Below are positions 9,114-17,406 of a stretch of 64,000 nt of DNA, piece by piece; positions within the stretch are counted from its first letter, which is position 1, and each line of letters opens with the position of its first letter. The stretch is from the NCBI GenBank assembly GCA_964649415.1, contig CAZYSK010000004.1:85507-149506 (forward strand), given 5' to 3'. The notes under the pieces are model-generated. The model worked only from the letters and a program-made list of their open reading frames with translations, did not search any database and was not told the origin of the DNA. A program made the position numbers and the translations under genes. Source of the DNA: CAZYSK01 sp964649415 (lineage in GTDB: Bacteria; Chloroflexota; Anaerolineae; B4-G1).

Positions 9114-9156
9114 GTAACAAAATCTTAACCCAACAAACGGCAAAATGCTGTATAAT
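9114..9156 (+). promoter_or_regulatory. Direct-repeat operator-promoter, copy 1
   Basis: GTAAC (9114-9118) and TTAAC (9125-9129) are spaced 11 bp apart; 21 bp follow the second repeat before TATAAT (9151-9156). There is no good -35 box, as expected for activation by a PhoB/PhoP/WalR-type regulator. The same geometry occurs at 13050, 38672 and 49271. Confidence 0.72.
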
Positions 9157-9208
9157 AATAGGAACACAGGTTGGGGCATTAGGCCGATAACAGCGAGGAA
9201 CGGCAGTA

Positions 9209-10207
9209 ATGAGAAACGGAAAATACCCTTTGATCGTCGCTATGATGGCTGCCACGTTGGTCAGCAGCGTATCGGCCACCCCCTTGAAAGCCCCAGGCAC
9301 GAACTGCAAGTACTTCGCCGAGACAGGCCACTACGTGTGTGACGAGTTCCTCGACTTCTACGAGACACGGGGCGATCTTGAGATCTTCGGCTATCCCCTC
9401 ACGGAAAGATTCCACGACGACGAACTGGATCTGGATGTGCAGTACTTCCAGCGCGCCAGGATGGAGTTGCATCAGCTGGGCTCGGATTCCTATCAAGTGA
9501 AGCTTGGATCGCTGGTTGACGAACTAGGCTACGATTTCTCTGCTGTAGACCCGAGCCAGCTCCGCGCCCTCAACGCCAGTGCCCAGCGCTACTTCCCGGA
9601 GGCCGGTCATACCGTCTCCTACGCGTTTCTCGACTTCTTCCTCGAACACGGCGGCTTGGAGATATTCGGCTATCCTCGCTCCGAGATGACGATTGGCGAT
9701 GGCTACGTCGTCCAATACTTTCAACGGGTGCGGATGGAATGGCATCCTGAGGCTTTTCCGAGCCCGCAGGTGCGCTTGACCAACCTGGGAGAGACCTACA
9801 TCGAGCGTTTCGGTGTCCCACGGGACTATGATCGACCAGTCAACCCTACAGGACGCATAGCGGAGGACGCCGTTTCGGCCTCGCCCTCGGAGGAACGCGT
9901 CACGCAGATTGCCGCCGACGCGTCGGTGCGCCACATCATCAGTGCTCAGGAAGGCCTTCAGACCGTCTTCGTCTACGTGACTGACCAAAAGGGCCAGCCG
10001 GTCGAGGGTGCCTTCGTCGAGATGGCTGTCCGCAATCAACAGGATGTACGGCGCTACGAGTTTGCCCCCACCGACGAAAGCGGATTCACGCGTCACAGTT
10101 TTGACATCTTTCCCGCATTCCCAGGACGCAAGGTGCTCATCGATGTGACTGTATCGTACGCCAATCTGACAACGACGGCGCAGGCTTTCTTCCTGTCTTG
10201 GTGGTAG
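9209..10207 (+). CDS. Secreted LGFP-like repeat protein with C-terminal Ig-like domain (332 aa)
   Basis: A signal peptide (residues 1-23, ending VSA) precedes two homologous repeats of about 100 residues: YFAETGHYVCDEFLDFYETR with LEIFGYPLTERF and VQYFQRARMELH, and then YFPEAGHTVSYAFLDFFLEH with LEIFGYPRSEM and VQYFQRVRMEWH. These resemble LGFP-type cell-surface repeats. Residues about 235-330 (VFVYVTDQKGQPVEGAFVEMAV) look like a carboxypeptidase-regulatory/Ig-like beta sandwich. The protein is probably secreted and cell-wall associated. It has its own repeat-operator promoter and converges on clpB with 42 bp between. Confidence 0.8.
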   Translation: MRNGKYPLIVAMMAATLVSSVSATPLKAPGTNCKYFAETGHYVCDEFLDFYETRGDLEIFGYPLTERFHDDELDLDVQYFQRARMELHQLGSDSYQVKLGSLVDELGYDFSAVDPSQLRALNASAQRYFPEAGHTVSYAFLDFFLEHGGLEIFGYPRSEMTIGDGYVVQYFQRVRMEWHPEAFPSPQVRLTNLGETYIERFGVPRDYDRPVNPTGRIAEDAVSASPSEERVTQIAADASVRHIISAQEGLQTVFVYVTDQKGQPVEGAFVEMAVRNQQDVRRYEFAPTDESGFTRHSFDIFPAFPGRKVLIDVTVSYANLTTTAQAFFLSWW

Positions 10208-10249
10208 GGCCGGTTGAGGCCGGCGGCTGCAAACCTCTGAGATCCCGCT

Positions 10250-12826
10250 TTACACCTCCTCGAATATCACTTGCCCGTCACGGCTGTCCACTCGCACCGT
10301 ATCTCCCTCGGCGAACTCACCTCGCAGGAGCGCCAGCGCCAATGGGTCCTGCACCTCCCGCTGGATTACGCGTTTGAGCGGCCTCGCCCCATAGACCGGG
10401 TCGTAGCCGGTATCGGCCAGGTATTGGCGGGCAGCCTCGGTCAGCTCTAGCTCGATGCGGCGCTCGCGCAGCAGCTCGCGCAGGCGGCCGAATTGGATGT
10501 CCACAATCTGTGCCAGGTTTTCCTTCGTCAGGCTGCGGAAGATGATGATCTCATCTACGCGGTTCAGGAACTCGGGCCGGAACGTGTGATCCAGTTCCTC
10601 CATGACCCGCTCCCGCGCTGCTTCCGCACCCAGTTCCTTGATCCACCGGCTGCCGGTGTTGCTTGTCATAATGACGATGGTGTTCGTGAAGTCCACCGTG
10701 CGACCGTGCCCATCGGTTAACCGTCCCTCATCCAGCAGTTGCAGCAACGTGTTGAACACTTCCGTGTGAGCCTTCTCGATCTCGTCGAAGAGCACCACGC
10801 TGTAGGCCCGTCGCCGGACTGCCTCGGTCAGTTGGCCGCCCTCGTCGTAGCCTACGTACCCGGGGGGTGCCCCGATGAGGCGGGATACCGTGTGCCGTTC
10901 CTGGTACTCACTCATATCAATACGCACCATCGCTTCCTCGGTATCGAAGAGAAACTCCGCCAGCGCCCGGCCTAACTCGGTCTTGCCCACGCCGGTTGGT
11001 CCCAGGAAGATGAAGGTGCCGATGGGCCGGTTGGGATCCTGCAGACCGGCTCGGGCTCGCCTTACGGCGTTCGACACGGCGCTCACGGCCTCGTCTTGCC
11101 CAACCACGCGTTGGTGGAGTGCGTCTTCCATCCGCAGCAGCTTATCCATTTCCCCTTCCAGCAGTTTGGACACCGGGATACCGGTCCACTCGGCCACGAC
11201 CTTGGCCACGTCCTCCGCATCGACCTCCTCTTTGAGCAGGGGCCGGTCTCCCTGCAATTGGCTCAACCGTTCCTCCTGCTCTCGTTGCTGGGTCTCAAGC
11301 TCGACGAGCGTGCCGTACTGTAGTTCCGAGGCGCGGGCGTAGTCCGCGGCACGCTGCGCTTCCTCGACCTGGTGACGGACTTGCTCGCTGCGTTCCTTGG
11401 TGTCCCGAATGGCCTGGATGGCCGCCTTCTCCTGCTCCCAGCGGGCGCGTAACGCGTCGCTGTGCTCCTGTAGGTCGGCCAGTTCCTTCTCCAGCTTGTT
11501 TAACCGCTCCTTGCTGGCCTTGTCCTTCTCTTTCTTCAGCGCCTCCCGCTCGATCTCCAACTGCATGCTGCGCCGGTCCACCTCGTCGAGTTCGGCTGGC
11601 TTGGAATCAATCTCCATGCGCAGCCGGGAGCCTGCCTCGTCGATCAAGTCAATTGCCTTGTCCGGGAGATGCCGATCCGCGATGTAGCGATGGCTCAGCG
11701 TAGCGGCGGCAATGACAGCGCCATCTTGGATGCGCACGCCGTGATGCACCTCATATCGTTCCTTGAGACCGCGCAGGATGCTGATTGTATCCTCCACTGA
11801 CGGTTCATCCACGTGCACGGGCTGAAAGCGCCGTTCCAGCGCAGCGTCTTTCTCGATATACTTGCGATACTCGTCCAACGTAGTCGCGCCGATGGCGTGA
11901 AGTTCGCCCCGCGCCAGCATCGGCTTGAGCATGTTGCTGGCGTCCATCGCTCCCTCGGCCGCACCCGCCCCGACGACGGTGTGCAACTCGTCAATGAACA
12001 GCACCACTTCACCGGCAGCGTCGGTCACCTCTTTGAGCACTGCCTTGAGGCGCTCTTCGAACTCGCCCCGATACTTCGCTCCGGCGATGAGCGCGCCCAT
12101 ATCGAGCGCGACGATGCGCCTGTTCTTCAGTCCCTCCGGCACGTCGCCTCGCATAATACGCTGAGCCAAACCCTCAGCGATGGCGGTCTTGCCCACACCG
12201 GCGTCGCCCACCAGGACGGGGTTGTTCTTGGTCCGGCGGCTGAGGATCCGCATCACGCGCCGGATCTCTTCGTCTCGTCCGATGACCGGGTCGAGTCTGC
12301 CCTGGCGGGCCAGTTGGGTCAGGTCGCGTCCATACTTCTCGAGCGCCTGGTAGGTGGCCTCGGGGTCTTGGCTGGTGACCCGCTGGCTGCCCCGCACGGC
12401 GGTCAGCGCGCGCAGGATGGCATCCTCAGTGATGCCGTGGGCAGCCAGGAACCGGGCCGCCTCGCCGCCGTCCGCGCCGGTGAGCGCCAATAGCAGGTGC
12501 TCGGTGCTGACATAATCGTCGCGCATGCGCTTGGCCGTCTTCTCCGCCTGGTCGGCGACACGGGCCAGCCCGCGTGAGAGCCCCACCTGGGCCGTCGCCC
12601 CGTGGACCTTCGGCTTGAGTTGCAGTTGACGCTCCACCGCAAGCGCCATCTCCCCCGGATTCGCCTCCATTTTCTGGATGATCTGGGGCACGATGCCGTC
12701 AGACTGACGCAGCAGCGCCAGGAGCAGGTGCTCCTGCTCAATCTGGCCGTGGTTGTACTCCCCGGCCAGCGACTGCGCACTCGCAAATGCTTGTTGTGCC
12801 TTCTGTGTGTATCTGTTGAGATCCAT
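10250..12826 (-). CDS. clpB: ClpB disaggregase (858 aa)
   Basis: Complete Hsp100 disaggregase: Clp-N repeats (YTQKAQQAFASAQSLA), first AAA module with GDAGVGKT (about residue 204), a long coiled-coil middle domain (about 405-530, rich in KEKDKASKERLNKLEKELAD), and a second AAA module with GPTGVGKT (about 606) and FDEIEKAHTEVFNTLLQLLDEG. The long middle domain marks ClpB, which works with DnaK/DnaJ to resolubilise aggregates in the cytoplasm. Start ATG preceded by GAGGC. A repeated ACGTGATG element overlaps the predicted promoter. Confidence 0.96.
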   Translation of the reverse strand: MDLNRYTQKAQQAFASAQSLAGEYNHGQIEQEHLLLALLRQSDGIVPQIIQKMEANPGEMALAVERQLQLKPKVHGATAQVGLSRGLARVADQAEKTAKRMRDDYVSTEHLLLALTGADGGEAARFLAAHGITEDAILRALTAVRGSQRVTSQDPEATYQALEKYGRDLTQLARQGRLDPVIGRDEEIRRVMRILSRRTKNNPVLVGDAGVGKTAIAEGLAQRIMRGDVPEGLKNRRIVALDMGALIAGAKYRGEFEERLKAVLKEVTDAAGEVVLFIDELHTVVGAGAAEGAMDASNMLKPMLARGELHAIGATTLDEYRKYIEKDAALERRFQPVHVDEPSVEDTISILRGLKERYEVHHGVRIQDGAVIAAATLSHRYIADRHLPDKAIDLIDEAGSRLRMEIDSKPAELDEVDRRSMQLEIEREALKKEKDKASKERLNKLEKELADLQEHSDALRARWEQEKAAIQAIRDTKERSEQVRHQVEEAQRAADYARASELQYGTLVELETQQREQEERLSQLQGDRPLLKEEVDAEDVAKVVAEWTGIPVSKLLEGEMDKLLRMEDALHQRVVGQDEAVSAVSNAVRRARAGLQDPNRPIGTFIFLGPTGVGKTELGRALAEFLFDTEEAMVRIDMSEYQERHTVSRLIGAPPGYVGYDEGGQLTEAVRRRAYSVVLFDEIEKAHTEVFNTLLQLLDEGRLTDGHGRTVDFTNTIVIMTSNTGSRWIKELGAEAARERVMEELDHTFRPEFLNRVDEIIIFRSLTKENLAQIVDIQFGRLRELLRERRIELELTEAARQYLADTGYDPVYGARPLKRVIQREVQDPLALALLRGEFAEGDTVRVDSRDGQVIFEEV

Positions 12827-12841
12827 CGAATGCCTCTACAT

Positions 12842-12878
12842 ACACGTGATGATATACGTGATGGAATATGTCAGCCAA
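12842..12878 (-). promoter_or_regulatory. clpB promoter with tandem operator-like repeat
   Basis: Minus strand: TTGGCT (12878-12873), 16 bp, TATATC (12856-12851). Overlapping the -10 and start are two 10-bp copies read on the plus strand as ACACGTGATG (12842-12851) and ATACGTGATG (12854-12863), 12 bp apart. The placement suggests a repressor site. It matches neither CIRCE nor HAIR. Confidence 0.5.
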
Positions 12879-13049
12879 GGGAACAAGACGCAGCCCTATT
12901 GCGCATTGCCTTGTCACGAATGACACAATGCACGGTTACGACGGGCAGTTCCCTCGAATTCACTCGCCTAAATGCTACCGCTTTCCCGTTAGAGGAACCA
13001 TAGCGCCGCATTGGATTCGCGTAAGAAAGCCCTTCGTGTTTCTCAAACT

Positions 13050-13092
13050 GTAACACAGGCGTTACCCATAACCTCGCGTTTTGTGGTATCAT
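13050..13092 (+). promoter_or_regulatory. Direct-repeat operator-promoter, copy 2
   Basis: GTAAC (13050-13054) and GTTAC (13061-13065) are 11 bp apart, with 21 bp between the second repeat and TATCAT (13087-13092). This places transcription start near 13099 and excludes the TTG at 13081 as a translation start. Confidence 0.65.
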
Positions 13093-13143
13093 TGGATCGC
13101 TTTCGGTGCTCGGTGCCTGTGTGTTGCTGTCAAGAGACGTGCC

Positions 13144-16100
13144 ATGGATGCAGAGTCTAGCTCTCAACCCGATGTATCGTCAATTGTCCCGCTGGTGGAA
13201 CGCCTGGAACGATACGCCCCGGAGCAGTTAGCTCACGCCCTGCTTCACCAGCCCAGACCTGCGGCGGTCCGTTCCTGCGATGCGCACCTGGATGCGCTTC
13301 TGCGGGCTGTCTGCACCTATTTGCCCCGCTACCTGGTTAATCAGCAATTGCGTGAGCCCTGCCCCGGTCAGGTGAGTGGACAGTTCCGCGAAGCGACGCT
13401 TATGTTCGCCGACATATCGGGCTTCACGGCCATTTCGGAGCGGCTGTCCAGGCGCGGGGAGGAGGGGGCAGAGCGCATAACCAATATCGTCGGTGACTCT
13501 TTTACTACTCTGCTGGACATCGGAGCCAGTCATGGCGGTGACCTGCTCAAGTTCGGCGGAGATGCTCTGTTGATGGCCTTCTTCGGGCACGATCATGCCA
13601 TCGATGCCTGCCGGGCCGCGGCACAGATGCAGCGAGCCATGGCCCGCTTTGGCCGCGTTGAGGCGTTTGACGAGATCTTCAGCCTGAAGATGACTGTGGG
13701 ATTGGGGTCGGGCCTGCTGCTCACAGCGAATCTGGGCACCCCGGAGAAAATGGAGTATGCGGTCATGGGGGAGGCGCTGGCCCGCATGGCCCGTGCCGAA
13801 GATCAAGCCGAGGGTGGCGAGATATCGATAGATGAAGCCACCTACCGGCTGGTTGAGTCACAGGTACACGTCGGTGAGAAACGACAGGCGTGTCACCTGC
13901 TCACGCGGGTCGAGGGGAGCGAGGCCGGTGGCACGCAGTACCCGACCCTGGAGGCGTTGCCCAGATTGCGCGGGCCGGATCTGCCGGCGATGTGGTCACA
14001 TATGCAGGAGACCGTGGACCGGCTTGACGCGTTGGTGCCTTTCCTTCCACCGGGATTGCTCGACCTGTTGCGCTTCGACCCGGAACGCATGGCCAGCCGC
14101 GAGCGCGGCGAGTTCCGACCCGTGACCGTCGTCTTCACCAATTTCTATGGCGTCGAGGAGATCATTCGCCAACTGGGTCCGGGAAGGGTCGCCGAGATCA
14201 CGGCCATCCTCAACGCCCATTTCTCCACGATGCAGGAGGTCATCCAGCGCTACGAGGGCGTGATTGACAAGCTGGACAGCTATGTCGTCGGGCACCGGAT
14301 CATGGCCCTGTTTGGCGCGCCCCGGGCCCACGTGGATGACCCTGAGCGTGCCGTCCATGCCGCATGGGAGATGCAGGCCCGGTTGTCGGCTTTCGACCAG
14401 TTGGAGACCTCGGCTGGCGTCTTCACGCTCAGGCAGCGGATCGGCATCAATACCGGGCGCGTCTTCGCCGGGAACGTAGGCTCGGAGAGGCGGCACGAGT
14501 ACTCAGTGATGGGCGATGAGGTCAACCTCACTGCCCGCCTGATGTCCGTCGCCCAGGAAGGCCAGGTGCTGATCAGCCAGAGCACAGCCGCGCAGATCGG
14601 CAAACGCTTTCGACTGGACGAGAAGAAGCCGGTCAAGGTCAAGGGCAAGAGCCTGCCGGTGCCCAACTACGAGGTGCGCGGCATCGTCGAGCGCTATGAG
14701 TCCGGCGCCCTCGCTCGCCGCTCGCCGCTGCTTGGCCGGGACGAGGAGTGGCAGACCGTGTGGCGCGTAGCCCGGCAGGCGGCTCGCGGCGATTGCCATG
14801 TACTCGCCATCCAAGGCGAGATGGGCATGGGCAAGTCGCGCATCACTGAAGACTTGATAGAACACTGGACCGAGCAGGGTGGGGCCGTCTTCTTCGCCGC
14901 GTGCCTGTCCTATGGGCGACATACTCCCTTCGCCCCATGGCTTGCTGTATTGCACGACGTCTTTGGCTTGCGCGATGATGACTCTGATCAGGATCGGCGC
15001 GAGAAGATCGTGAGTCGCCTGGCGGCCGCCGCCCCGGGGTGGGCGGACTGGGCCGCGCTCGTTGCCAACCTGATGGGCATACCCATGGTCGAGAGCGACT
15101 TGCTCAGGTCGCTAGATCCCAAGCTGCGCCAGCAGAACCTGCAGCGTATCGTCAGCAGCCTGATCGCGTCGGAGTCCCGCTATCATCCCACGCTATTGAT
15201 CGTGGACGACGTTCAGTGGATTGACGAGCCATCTCTGGCCCTGCTGAATTACCTCACTACGCACGTCCGATCCCTTCCCCTGATGGTCTGCGTCACTCAT
15301 CGTCCCGATGCGTCCCTTGACATAGCGGCGGCCCACGAGTCCAATTACACGTCGGTCGACCTTCAACCTCTGTCGGATGCGGGCAGCCTGGCCTTGTTGG
15401 ATAGCCAGTTGCCCACCACGCCCGAGATGCCGCGGCCGCTAAAGGACTTGATTCTGGAGAACGCCCAGGGCAACCCGTTGTTCATCGTTGAGATGGCCCA
15501 TGCCCTGATTGAGAACTATCTGAGCTATGATGCTGAGAGCGGTGTCTACCGCGCTCGTGCTGACCTGGAGCGGGTCCAGGTGCCCGACACAGTCAGCCGC
15601 GTGATCCTCAGCCGTCTCGATCGCCTGAACGAGCAAAGTCGCAATATGCTCAAGGTCGCTTCGGTGATCGGGCGCGTGTTTCAGCAATGGCTGCTTCAGT
15701 CTGTCTACCCGTTTCACATCGAAGAGACGGAGATGGAAACCCGATTGCTGGACTTGTGCGGCAAGGAGATTCTGGATCGGGCCCAGATTGCCTACCTGTT
15801 CCGTCACGTGATGACCCGCGAGGTCGCATACGAGAGTCTTCTCTATGCCGAGCGGCGCGACCTCCATCGCAAGATCGCTGGGTGTATTGAAGCGCAGCCA
15901 GGCGCGCACGCGGGTGAATACGTGGAGGTGCTCGCCGAGCATTACACGCTGGCCGAGGACTGGCCCCGGGCGTTGAAGTACCATCTCAAGGCGGGTGTTC
16001 GCGCGCGGGCGATCTACGCCAACGAGGATGCCGTTCACCGCTACCAGAAGGCGCTTGAGATTGCCCAACGCGTCCCGGACAGCCTAAGCGAACGGCTAGC

Positions 16101-17406
16101 CGCCTACGCAGGGCTCGGAGATATGTATGAGCTCCTGGGGCGCTACGACGAGTCGCTGGAGAGCTACGGGCAGGCTCGTGCGGTGCTGGAGGAGACGGTC
16201 AGTCGCGAGGACGCGGGCGCAGAGGCTGCGCTCCTACAGCGTGCGGGGCCTCGTCGCTCTGACCTGTGCCGTCGCACGGCCCACGTCTACGAATGCAAGA
16301 GCGAGTATCACACGGCGCAAGAGTGGCTTGATCGTGGCCTGGCTGCGCTGGGCCAGGGCGACTCTGATCTAGAGGCTGCCCGCATCTATACGGTCCGTGC
16401 CGCGATCTATCACCGCCAGGGCAATAACCAAGAGGCGGTTCGCTGGTGTGGGCGTGCGATCCAGGTTGCGTCGGAGGTCAACGGGGGGGAAGGCGCGCAG
16501 GAGATGGCCCACGCTGCCTATCTGATGGCCGAGATCTACCGCCGCCTGGGTGACAATGAGCAGGCTGTACAGTTCGCGCAGCGTAGCCTGGAGACCTATC
16601 GAGACCTGGAGAACGTGATTGGGCAGGGGCAGGCGCACAACGCGCTGGCAAACGCCTGGTTTGAACAGAGCCGCTGGCAACAGGCCATGGATCACTATCT
16701 CGAAGGACTGGCGATCAAAGAGCGGGTCGGCGACATCTATGGGCAGGGGGTGCTGACCAACAACATCGGTGGGATCTATGTGCTGATGGGCCAACTGGAG
16801 CAGGCCACCGCGTTCTACGAGCGCAGTCTGCGAGTGTGGGACGAGCTTGGTGCCGCGTACGGCAAGGGGCTGATCCACAACAACCTGGGGGCGGTCTACC
16901 TCCGCATGGGGGACCTGGCGCAAGCGAGCGATCACCTGGGGCAAAGCGAGACGATTTTCGCCGAAATCTCATCCGAGGACTTCATCGCTGAGACGTCTCG
17001 TTATCGGGCCGAGGTCGCTTTGTGCCGGGGAGAGCTTGACGAGGCCCTGACCCTTGCGGAACGCTCGCTGGAATGTGCCATAGGCCAGGGCCTGAAAATG
17101 GATGAATGTGCGACGCGTCGCGTGCTGGGCGCGATCTACTGCAAGGCAGGCGACCTGGAGCGTGCCGATGCATACTTGAGCCAGAGTATGGACATAGCAT
17201 GTGAACTGGACAACCGCTACGAAACTGGTCGAACCCTGCACCACAAAGCGCTCATGCAGCGCAGGCAGGGCCGGTCTGCCCAGGCCCGTGCCTCGCTTCT
17301 GCAAGCCAAAGTCATATTTGAGGCACTAGACGCCAGCTTGGACCTGGCGGAGGTGAGTCGTGAATTGGGGGAATTGGCAGGGGAAGCCAAAGGAGGTATG
17401 TCGTGA
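13144..17406 (+). CDS. Double class III cyclase domain, AAA/NTPase and TPR protein, soluble-adenylyl-cyclase-like (1420 aa)
   Basis: Start at MDAESSSQ because the promoter rules out the upstream frame. Cyclase domain 1 (about 80-260) keeps both metal-binding Asp residues, D90 in FADISG and D140 in FGGDAL, but has Ala where the transition-state Asn should be. Cyclase domain 2 (about 325-515) has N333 and H384 in place of the two Asp but keeps the Asn and Arg (VMGDEVNLTARL). An NTPase follows with GEMGMGKS (about 558-565) and LLIVDDVQWIDE, then about ten TPR repeats to the end. This order matches human soluble adenylyl cyclase and bacterial homologs, suggesting one active site built from both halves. 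Its stop overlaps the next start (GTGA). Confidence 0.88.
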   Translation: MDAESSSQPDVSSIVPLVERLERYAPEQLAHALLHQPRPAAVRSCDAHLDALLRAVCTYLPRYLVNQQLREPCPGQVSGQFREATLMFADISGFTAISERLSRRGEEGAERITNIVGDSFTTLLDIGASHGGDLLKFGGDALLMAFFGHDHAIDACRAAAQMQRAMARFGRVEAFDEIFSLKMTVGLGSGLLLTANLGTPEKMEYAVMGEALARMARAEDQAEGGEISIDEATYRLVESQVHVGEKRQACHLLTRVEGSEAGGTQYPTLEALPRLRGPDLPAMWSHMQETVDRLDALVPFLPPGLLDLLRFDPERMASRERGEFRPVTVVFTNFYGVEEIIRQLGPGRVAEITAILNAHFSTMQEVIQRYEGVIDKLDSYVVGHRIMALFGAPRAHVDDPERAVHAAWEMQARLSAFDQLETSAGVFTLRQRIGINTGRVFAGNVGSERRHEYSVMGDEVNLTARLMSVAQEGQVLISQSTAAQIGKRFRLDEKKPVKVKGKSLPVPNYEVRGIVERYESGALARRSPLLGRDEEWQTVWRVARQAARGDCHVLAIQGEMGMGKSRITEDLIEHWTEQGGAVFFAACLSYGRHTPFAPWLAVLHDVFGLRDDDSDQDRREKIVSRLAAAAPGWADWAALVANLMGIPMVESDLLRSLDPKLRQQNLQRIVSSLIASESRYHPTLLIVDDVQWIDEPSLALLNYLTTHVRSLPLMVCVTHRPDASLDIAAAHESNYTSVDLQPLSDAGSLALLDSQLPTTPEMPRPLKDLILENAQGNPLFIVEMAHALIENYLSYDAESGVYRARADLERVQVPDTVSRVILSRLDRLNEQSRNMLKVASVIGRVFQQWLLQSVYPFHIEETEMETRLLDLCGKEILDRAQIAYLFRHVMTREVAYESLLYAERRDLHRKIAGCIEAQPGAHAGEYVEVLAEHYTLAEDWPRALKYHLKAGVRARAIYANEDAVHRYQKALEIAQRVPDSLSERLAAYAGLGDMYELLGRYDESLESYGQARAVLEETVSREDAGAEAALLQRAGPRRSDLCRRTAHVYECKSEYHTAQEWLDRGLAALGQGDSDLEAARIYTVRAAIYHRQGNNQEAVRWCGRAIQVASEVNGGEGAQEMAHAAYLMAEIYRRLGDNEQAVQFAQRSLETYRDLENVIGQGQAHNALANAWFEQSRWQQAMDHYLEGLAIKERVGDIYGQGVLTNNIGGIYVLMGQLEQATAFYERSLRVWDELGAAYGKGLIHNNLGAVYLRMGDLAQASDHLGQSETIFAEISSEDFIAETSRYRAEVALCRGELDEALTLAERSLECAIGQGLKMDECATRRVLGAIYCKAGDLERADAYLSQSMDIACELDNRYETGRTLHHKALMQRRQGRSAQARASLLQAKVIFEALDASLDLAEVSRELGELAGEAKGGMS

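Larger units (their letters stand above)
8868..9208. other. Divergent intergenic region clpC / LGFP-like gene
   Basis: 341 bp with a promoter on each strand. The clpC leader (about 9049 to 8868) contains GAGTGC and GCACTC half-sites, but no full CIRCE inverted repeat (TTAGCACTC-N9-GAGTGCTAA) is present. No gene is credible inside it. Confidence 0.6.
12827..13143. other. Divergent intergenic region clpB / cyclase gene
   Basis: 317 bp. The clpB-proximal end holds a tandem operator-like repeat, and the other end a GTAAC/GTTAC direct-repeat promoter. Between about 12880 and 13045 I see no convincing gene or RNA. Confidence 0.6.

Noticed and set aside
13081..13143. Upstream start of the cyclase gene at 13081
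   Set aside because: It overlaps the predicted -10 box (13087-13092).
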